From Atherinomorus stipes (Eukaryota; Chordata; Actinopteri; Atheriniformes; Atherinidae): a DNA stretch of 64,000 nt. This document shows positions 58,101-64,000 of the stretch, one piece after another; position 1 is the first letter of the stretch, and each line of letters starts with the position of its first letter. The notes beneath the pieces were generated by a model that had not been told where the DNA came from, ran no database searches, and saw only the letters and a program-made list of their open reading frames with translations. The stretch is taken from assembly GCA_023101725.1 (NCBI GenBank), contig JALJCO010010195.1:310001-374000 (forward strand), written 5' to 3'. Made by a program: the position numbers and the translations under genes.

Positions 58101-58500
58101 TCCTGGCTGTGTGAGCAACTGGAGCTGTTGGCATTGTGCCAAAGAGGCCGCACCTCGTGCATAATAGACGTCAGAGACCATGTTCAACGCTGCAGACACT
58201 TTCATTTGTTCAGCAACTGCCGATGTCCTTCTAAATTGGCCACTTTTGAGGCTCTGCGCAGATACCTGTTGCTTAATTTTCCTTTTTATATTCATCACAT
58301 TATTTTAAATGATATTTTCATATGGGCTTTTCCAACACGTTTGCACCCACAGTCATTTGTGCTTTTACTTTTAGTATATCAACCGCAAAACTGGGTCAGC
58401 TCCTTGCGCAAAATTTTAGATTGCACAGGCAAATTACTACACCCAAATTTGGATGAAGTGCATGAATACTATTTGTTGCAAGGTTTTGACAGCATATAAT
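55140..58500. other. casq2-vangl1 intergenic sequence with faint repeats
   Basis: At 55490-55740 there is G/T-rich repeat-like sequence with no coding sense (GGGCCAGAGGTGGACCAGATG). At 57465-57490 GGGCCGGATCTAAAGGTTTGCG resembles a transposon end. Two overlapping opposite-strand ORFs at 57948-58499 (116 and 134 codons) have no domain I can name; they may be an element remnant. No gene is supported. Confidence 0.35.
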
Positions 58501-60430
58501 AGTGTTGCTTTCTCCAGTCTGACCACTAGATGTCAGTAATAGCTTAACATTATCTTTATTTTGGCAATGCACATACAAAAGGTATGAGTAAAGTCAATTT
58601 TCTGTTCAGTAAAGCGCAAAATGAATTTTATATCACAAAGAATAAAGGATGACATTTGTCTGTATAAAGATATGTTAATAATTCAATGTAATTACAAGCT
58701 GAAGTGAGGTTACGGTTACTAACAATAATACATCCAAAAATGAGAAGAAATCAAGTTGAAATAAAAATATTGCTTAACCGGGTACGTGGTTTGTGAAAGT
58801 ACTGGTTTTGTTTACATCTGTGCCACTGTGAAACTAAATGTGCCGCTAAACCAGACCTATCTGATCACTGACTTAAAAATCAACAATAACTGGCTGCACC
58901 GGAATCAGTACAAGTATTTGTTTATTATTTTTTACAAACTTTGCCACAGCTGCTGTAATTTTACATGTTCTGTTTTAAAAAAAAAACAAAAACAAAAAAA
59001 ACGGCACAACCTGAAGTCATGACTTATCAGCTATATAGGAAAGCAACCTCTCTTTGTCATGTTCACATACACACACACACTTGCACATGTATGCCGAACG
59101 CATCCTAAATATGTGTGTAACTGAGGCACATGTGTAGTAAGGAAGAGAATGTATTCAGAACCACCAACACTCCTAACCAGTCCTAAACAAACTACACTGT
59201 CTGTGAACACAGTACCACTAAAAGTTTACAACACAACAAGCGTCATAAATAGAAAAATGTTTGTTCTTTTGTTTGTTTGTCTGTTTGTTTTCTTTAAACA
59301 TGGATCAAATATTTCTAAACACAAGAAAGAGACATGATGCTCAGGACAGTGTTCCTGTCATGGCAGGTAGGTGGCAGTAGTGTTTCAGACAAAACACTAA
59401 GCAGGAATACTGACACTGGGAAGAGCTAATTCAAGCTTAATTATTCATTTTCAACACTTGCTTAAACACTCACCAGCATGAGATTACTAATTATTAATTT
59501 TGCTGAGAGACATCCACAAAATGTTCTAAACGCCTTTTTGATGACCTGACATGAAATTAAAGGGAAGTGATCTGAAATTACACAGCACTGGATCAGAGTT
59601 TTAAATGAAATATGCAAAGGTTTTGAACCTATAATTACTGCACAAATATTAAATCTTCAACCTACAAAAAGATCTGCATAAACGTACACACATAATGGAA
59701 AGCCAGTTGTGTCTGTATACAGTAGCACTGTGGTTTGGCATTCTGCTCATGAGCATTCTGGGATTTTTCTGACATTTAAAAACACAATACCAGGTATTTA
59801 CAGTCTAGTTCTCTCAATGAATACATTGCAGACACACAAGGGAAAAAAAAAAAACTTTGACAAGATAAAAAAAAACACTATTCAAAGAGTGCACAATTTT
59901 TGGTATAAAAAGTCTGTTGGGATAAAATGTATTGACATATAAATACTGTACAAACATCTGTAATACAGGACAATTATAAATAACAACTGCTACAAGTAAA
60001 AAAAATGAGTAGTTCTGGAGAAAAGGGCTCGGTTTATACTGAATTAGGCAAGACAGACCCCACTGAAAAACTGTGTACACACATTTTTGCATCTTAAATC
60101 TACATACTTTTCCCAAAACCCATACTTTCCTGCACACGCACACTGACACATGCAAACATAGGAAAATGTGTGTGTGTTTGTGTGAGGGTCACCTGTAGTG
60201 CATAGAGGAGAACCTAAACTGTGTCCTGCAAATGTCCACACAGAGAAATTCAGGCCTATTCCCCCATTGTTTTCTTCTCTTAATCATCTTTCAAGTCTTC
60301 CTTGATAAAGACAAAGATGCTCTGTGCGATAAGTACAAAAACAGTACAAAAAGTTATTCTTGAAAAATTCCGTTGGATGACTAAAAGTTCTGTGTGTCAA
60401 CAGCGGCAGCGTTGGTCGACTGTGTCACCA
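58500..60430 (-). other. vangl1: Probable vangl1 3' UTR
   Basis: This lies just downstream of the vangl1 stop on the minus strand and has no ORF with a domain. TTTATT on the plus strand at about 58554-58559 would be AATAAA on the minus strand, but I cannot tell which signal is used. Contains a CA repeat at 59066-59080. Confidence 0.4.
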
Positions 60431-63035
60431 TTAAACTGAGGTTTCTGATTGGAGCAGCAGTAAAAACTTGTGGGACTTGGGGTCAATGTACTCTTCTGTC
60501 AAACGAATGTAAGGGATGCCCTTGACTGTAATCGCCAAGCTAAAATCAAGACACCTCAACAGGAACTCTGTCCCCTCCTTAATGCCGCTGGTTACAGAGG
60601 CCTCACTGACCAAAGTCCACTGATCTGCCATCCACCGCTCTTGGCCGTACTGCAGGGTTGGACCAGGTACAAGGTAGGCCTCAAGGAAAGCCTGGACACA
60701 GAAAAAGCCAACATTAGAGCAATTCTACATGACCTAACTGGTATATAACACAGCCCAACCATGGTTAAATATTGAATGCAATGATCCCAGTGCTACATGC
60801 GTCTACACTTCCAATGTTAATAAAGACAAAAGTGCCAAAAAACCATAATAAAAAAACAAAAAACAGAGTAAAGTGCAGGCTTTGATACGACCAGATGTTA
60901 TCGTTAGGTTGGTGTGTGCTGTCTACTTGTTTTGTCATACAAAGCGAATGAGCTACTGTACTTCCTTGCCCAATTGTTAAATTTCCTCTGGGATTATTTT
61001 TCCGGCCTTTTATCCTTGTATTTTGCTTGACTGTGTGACCTCAGCTTGTTCCTGGTTTTTGTTTTTGTGTTATGGCTCACCCTTATCTCGCCCAGTTCTT
61101 GCCTTTTTTTTTTTTTTTTTACTTGCTCTATTTGTGGAGCCTGACTGCTGCTACCTGTTTTTAAGTTTTCTTACAGGACTGATTACTTGTGCTTGATCTG
61201 TTCTCTGAACAGTAAACTTTTGCCCATTTGGACTTTACAGGTCTGATGGTAATTGAGACGCACTAAACAACTTTAAGGTATAATAAAAAATAAAGACTAA
61301 GTTGGATAAACACTAAATTCCTTGACCTGAAAGTGAAACAATTCATCTTCTCTAATGAGAACCTCTAAAATAAGAACAGACATAATGAGGTACACTGACC
61401 TTGGGGCTCATGTTATTGACGAGGCAGAAAGCGAGGTGCTTCTGGATGCTCTCCATGCTGTGGCAGTGCTGTTTCCTGGTGGTGCGGAGGTACTTCTGCA
61501 GGGCACGGGCCATTGAGGGAAATATGGCCAAAGCTGCTTCACGCACATCCATAATGTCAGACGGTGTTGCGTTTTCATCCTCTTTCTTCATGCGACGGAC
61601 ATGTGTGAAGGCCTCCTCCACAGCCACCACCAGCCTAGATGTGTCACACACATACACATAGTTAGCAGTACATCTGCAGATAACGTCTTAAAGGAAGCAA
61701 TGCAAGCAGCTCAAATATGCTAGACTAAAATAATGCTGTTTATCATGGCCAAAAAGCAAATGAATGTTTGACAAAGTCTGGTATAGTTAAAATTAGAAAC
61801 TGCAACTACAATAAAACTGTTAGCCCACCGCAATGACTAATGAATAAGCAGTTGAAAAAGCTAGCTAGCTGTGAATTAAGAGTTGGCAACGATTTCAGAG
61901 AAAGATAATTGTAAGCCAATAGTTTACTTCAACAACTGAAAGTGTTTACCAAAGTTGTTAAGTTTATGTGGAACTAAAGTTTGTCTAACACCTTGTTAGC
62001 TAACACTATGAATTAACAGTTCCAGCTGTTTGCAAACTGATTAGCGTGTGCCATCGATATTTATATGGATAAAAGAAAAAAAGTAGCTCCATTTAAACAA
62101 AAATTCAAGCAGCTTTATTTGTCCACGTGAGGAAATTAAAGCTTTAACTCGCATTCAGACAGAAATGTGCTTAGGCTTTCCACTCAACCATTTATGCTTC
62201 ACAGACAGATGTTAAAATTGTCTTTGAAAGAACACACAAAACGAAAATCATGAGGATGGTTGATAAGCTCACTCATTGCTATCCTTAATAAATTTATCGG
62301 TGTAAAAATTCACAAATGTGCTGCTAACTGGCCAGTTTATTGAGCAAGTTATCCATCGCGATGTCTAGAAATAAAATGCAACATAAAGAGAGACTGAGAA
62401 AATGAAAGGAGCAGAGAGGACAGAGGCGGTATTTAAATTCCTGGGATGAGGGCAGGTTAACCTACAGTATCTGTTTGAATGGTATTTAGAAAAATGTTGC
62501 TTTACCAAGAAGTCCCAAATTTACATGCACATAATTAGGCATGGGGTGTTTGATCTGTAACATCGGATTTAGAAATGGGATTTTATAGACTGTGCTGAAA
62601 CAGGGCCATTAGCCAAAAGGTTACTTGGAAATAACAGCATCTGTGGTGATTCTTAAGTGGATATGAATGCAGGACCCTGATTTGGAAATTTGTTCCCCAT
62701 GGTCAAGGTGTCACAGAAATATAAAATAAGTTTGACTGGCAACTTATTCAGGGATGATTATCATGTAAAAGAGTCATTAAATTTACTTGAATGGAACGTG
62801 TGAAACTGAATATAATCTGACATTTTTCCTTCCCCCTTGACTACTTGTTAATTCAGGTTTGAAAATAAAGACATCATTACTCACCTGGCTCTACGTTTGC
62901 GGACTCTTCTCTCGTAGTCAGCTTCTTCATAGTACAACTCATTGTGTGCATTGTCTTTGCGTTTGCCGGCAGGTGTAACCATAGCCCGTGACTGATTTCC
63001 ATTACTGGGCTGAGCTGCTGCTGTGCTCCCTGGGG
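60431..63035 (-). CDS. vangl1: Vang-like protein 1, last three coding exons (partial gene)
   Basis: Planar cell polarity membrane protein (Van Gogh/Strabismus). Exons on the minus strand: 63035-62885 (151 nt), 61634-61400 (235 nt), 60691-60431 (261 nt with stop). They join in frame and give about 214 residues of the cytoplasmic C-terminal domain: [69 protein letters not shown] then [15 protein letters not shown], and the end [13 protein letters not shown]...QSETSV. The last four residues, ETSV, are the invariant PDZ-binding motif of the family. PSMARAL, SMESI..HLAFC and CLDFSL favour VANGL1 over VANGL2. The four-helix membrane part and the start lie beyond the window edge. Convergent neighbour of casq2, as in human. 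Several C-terminal positions are diverged. Confidence 0.93.
60712..61399 (-). other. vangl1: vangl1 last intron
   Basis: Donor AAG|GTCAGT at 61400/61399 and acceptor TGTGTCCAG at 60692. No other gene in it; a poly-T tract lies at 61107-61121. Confidence 0.7.
61635..62884 (-). other. vangl1: vangl1 intron
   Basis: Donor AG|GTGAGT after 62885 and acceptor ACATCTAG before 61634. No coding sequence or clear repeat seen within it. Confidence 0.7.
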
Positions 63036-64000
63036 CTGCACCAGAAAGAGAGGACAGAGGTAAACTGATTATCTGTTTAGATTAGAGGAAGCGGCCCCAA
63101 CCCTGCAGCCCCCCCTTCACCACTACCACCACCGTTAATGAATGGACATAAGTGAGCCTCGGTGAAGAAAACACTAAAATCTGGTGAGCTCGTATCCTGC
63201 TACTGAAGATGTAATGCAAGCATGCATTGGTCTTCATGATTTGCATGATGCCTATTTTGTTTTTTGCTGACTTTGAGAAAAAATTAATGACTATGTGAGT
63301 TAATCTTTCTACTGATCTGAGACAACTGACAACATTTAAATGATAACACTGGGAAAATAGGTCATTTCCACTTTAAGTGTTCACATTTTCCATAGATAAT
63401 GTTGCAGAAACCCTCTTGGTGGATGTTGTTTCAATGAAATATTCATCATTTTACACATCATTGGAGATCGCTCATCTGATGTGTGAAATTACTGGTTTGT
63501 GTGATAATCCTGTAAAGCTAATGGAGCTTGTGCAGCAGCGTAGATTTTCTGTGTGGGGGATTTTGTACATGTACATATTCATGGGGAGCAGGAAAGTTTG
63601 GGGGGAGGTGATAGAGTTAATGCTGCAGGTCAGGTTCAGGATATAAATCATTAACAGTCTGATCTGCATATGTGCTTTTACATGAGTGTATGCAGGTGAG
63701 AAACAGGCACCAGATGCAGTGATGAAATATGGATGAAAAATCATCTTTGTGTGCAGCAAAAACTGTTGAAAAATTGCAAAAACAAGTAAATATCATCTTT
63801 TACCTCCTGGCCTACATAGTCATGCTATAATAAGAGCAGTGACTGTGGATAGATGAATGGGGAAGACAAAAACTAGAGTGGGGGTTGACAAGGAAGAGAA
63901 AAAGGACAGAAGAGGCAAAGCTGGAGATGCGGGAGGAAGGAGAGATGTGGGAGAATGTGAGAAACGAGCGTTACTCTGATGAATTATTTAAGGCTTGAAA
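63036..64000 (-). other. vangl1: vangl1 upstream intron, right window edge
   Basis: Starts with the acceptor CTGGTGCAG. I find no further Vangl exon before the window ends, so the membrane-domain exons lie to the right. The plus-strand ORF at 63377-63646 has no domain. Confidence 0.5.

Noticed and set aside
57948..58499. Opposed 116- and 134-codon ORFs as a new gene
   Set aside because: No recognised domain and no splice-linked exons; nearby sequence resembles a transposon end. Kept only as a gap note.
1..64000. CRISPR array or bacterial operon
   Set aside because: No regularly spaced short direct repeats with unique spacers; all gene signals are eukaryotic.

Overview
This window looks like nuclear DNA of a teleost fish. 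It has spliced vertebrate genes with GT/AG introns, long 3' UTRs, an intronless myo-inositol transporter, and a very high load of DNA-transposon derivatives of types common in fish (Tc1/mariner, hAT, TTAA-targeting elements, foldback elements) plus decayed LINEs. I see no bacterial, viral or organellar block and no canonical tRNA, rRNA or CRISPR array.

Layout. (1) 1-5.4 kb: slc5a3, a complete sodium/myo-inositol cotransporter whose coding sequence lies in one exon, with a visible 5' UTR splice acceptor, a short upstream ORF and a 1.8-kb 3' UTR. (2) 5.4-36.7 kb: about 31 kb of accessory sequence, mostly MITEs and nested insertions with recognisable terminal inverted repeats and target-site duplications, two LINE fragments and two Tc1/mariner transposase remnants. 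(3) 34.65-38.9 kb: an intact, apparently intronless HIPK-like serine/threonine kinase on the minus strand. Next to it lies a 1.49-kb TTAA-flanked MITE that carries several pieces copied from that kinase, rearranged by template switching and tandem duplication. (4) 39.5-46.9 kb: more nested elements, including purine-only and poly-G tracts that look like assembly or sequencing damage. (5) 47.6-53.3 kb: casq2 (cardiac calsequestrin), 11 coding exons, plus strand, 438 residues with a long acidic tail. (6) 53.9-55.1 kb: a hAT-like element. (7) 60.4-63.0 kb: the last three coding exons of vangl1, minus strand, continuing beyond the right edge.

How the genes relate. casq2 and vangl1 are convergent neighbours, as their human orthologues are on 1p13, which supports both identities. 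slc5a3 is on 21q22 in human, so its presence 42 kb away is a fish-specific arrangement or an assembly join. The three conserved genes have unrelated roles: osmolyte uptake at the plasma membrane, calcium storage in the sarcoplasmic reticulum, and planar cell polarity. The kinase belongs to a HIPK-like group that I recall as expanded in fish; it has a predicted N-myristoylation signal and an internal C-terminal repeat.

The most unusual item is the kinase-fragment capture at 34655-36143. Others are a foldback element with tRNA-like sequences in both arms (19149-20262), two element families nested reciprocally in each other at two loci, and the number of insertions sitting exactly between TTAA tetranucleotides. 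Exon boundaries were set by eye from splice sites, reading frame and family comparison from memory; no search was run.
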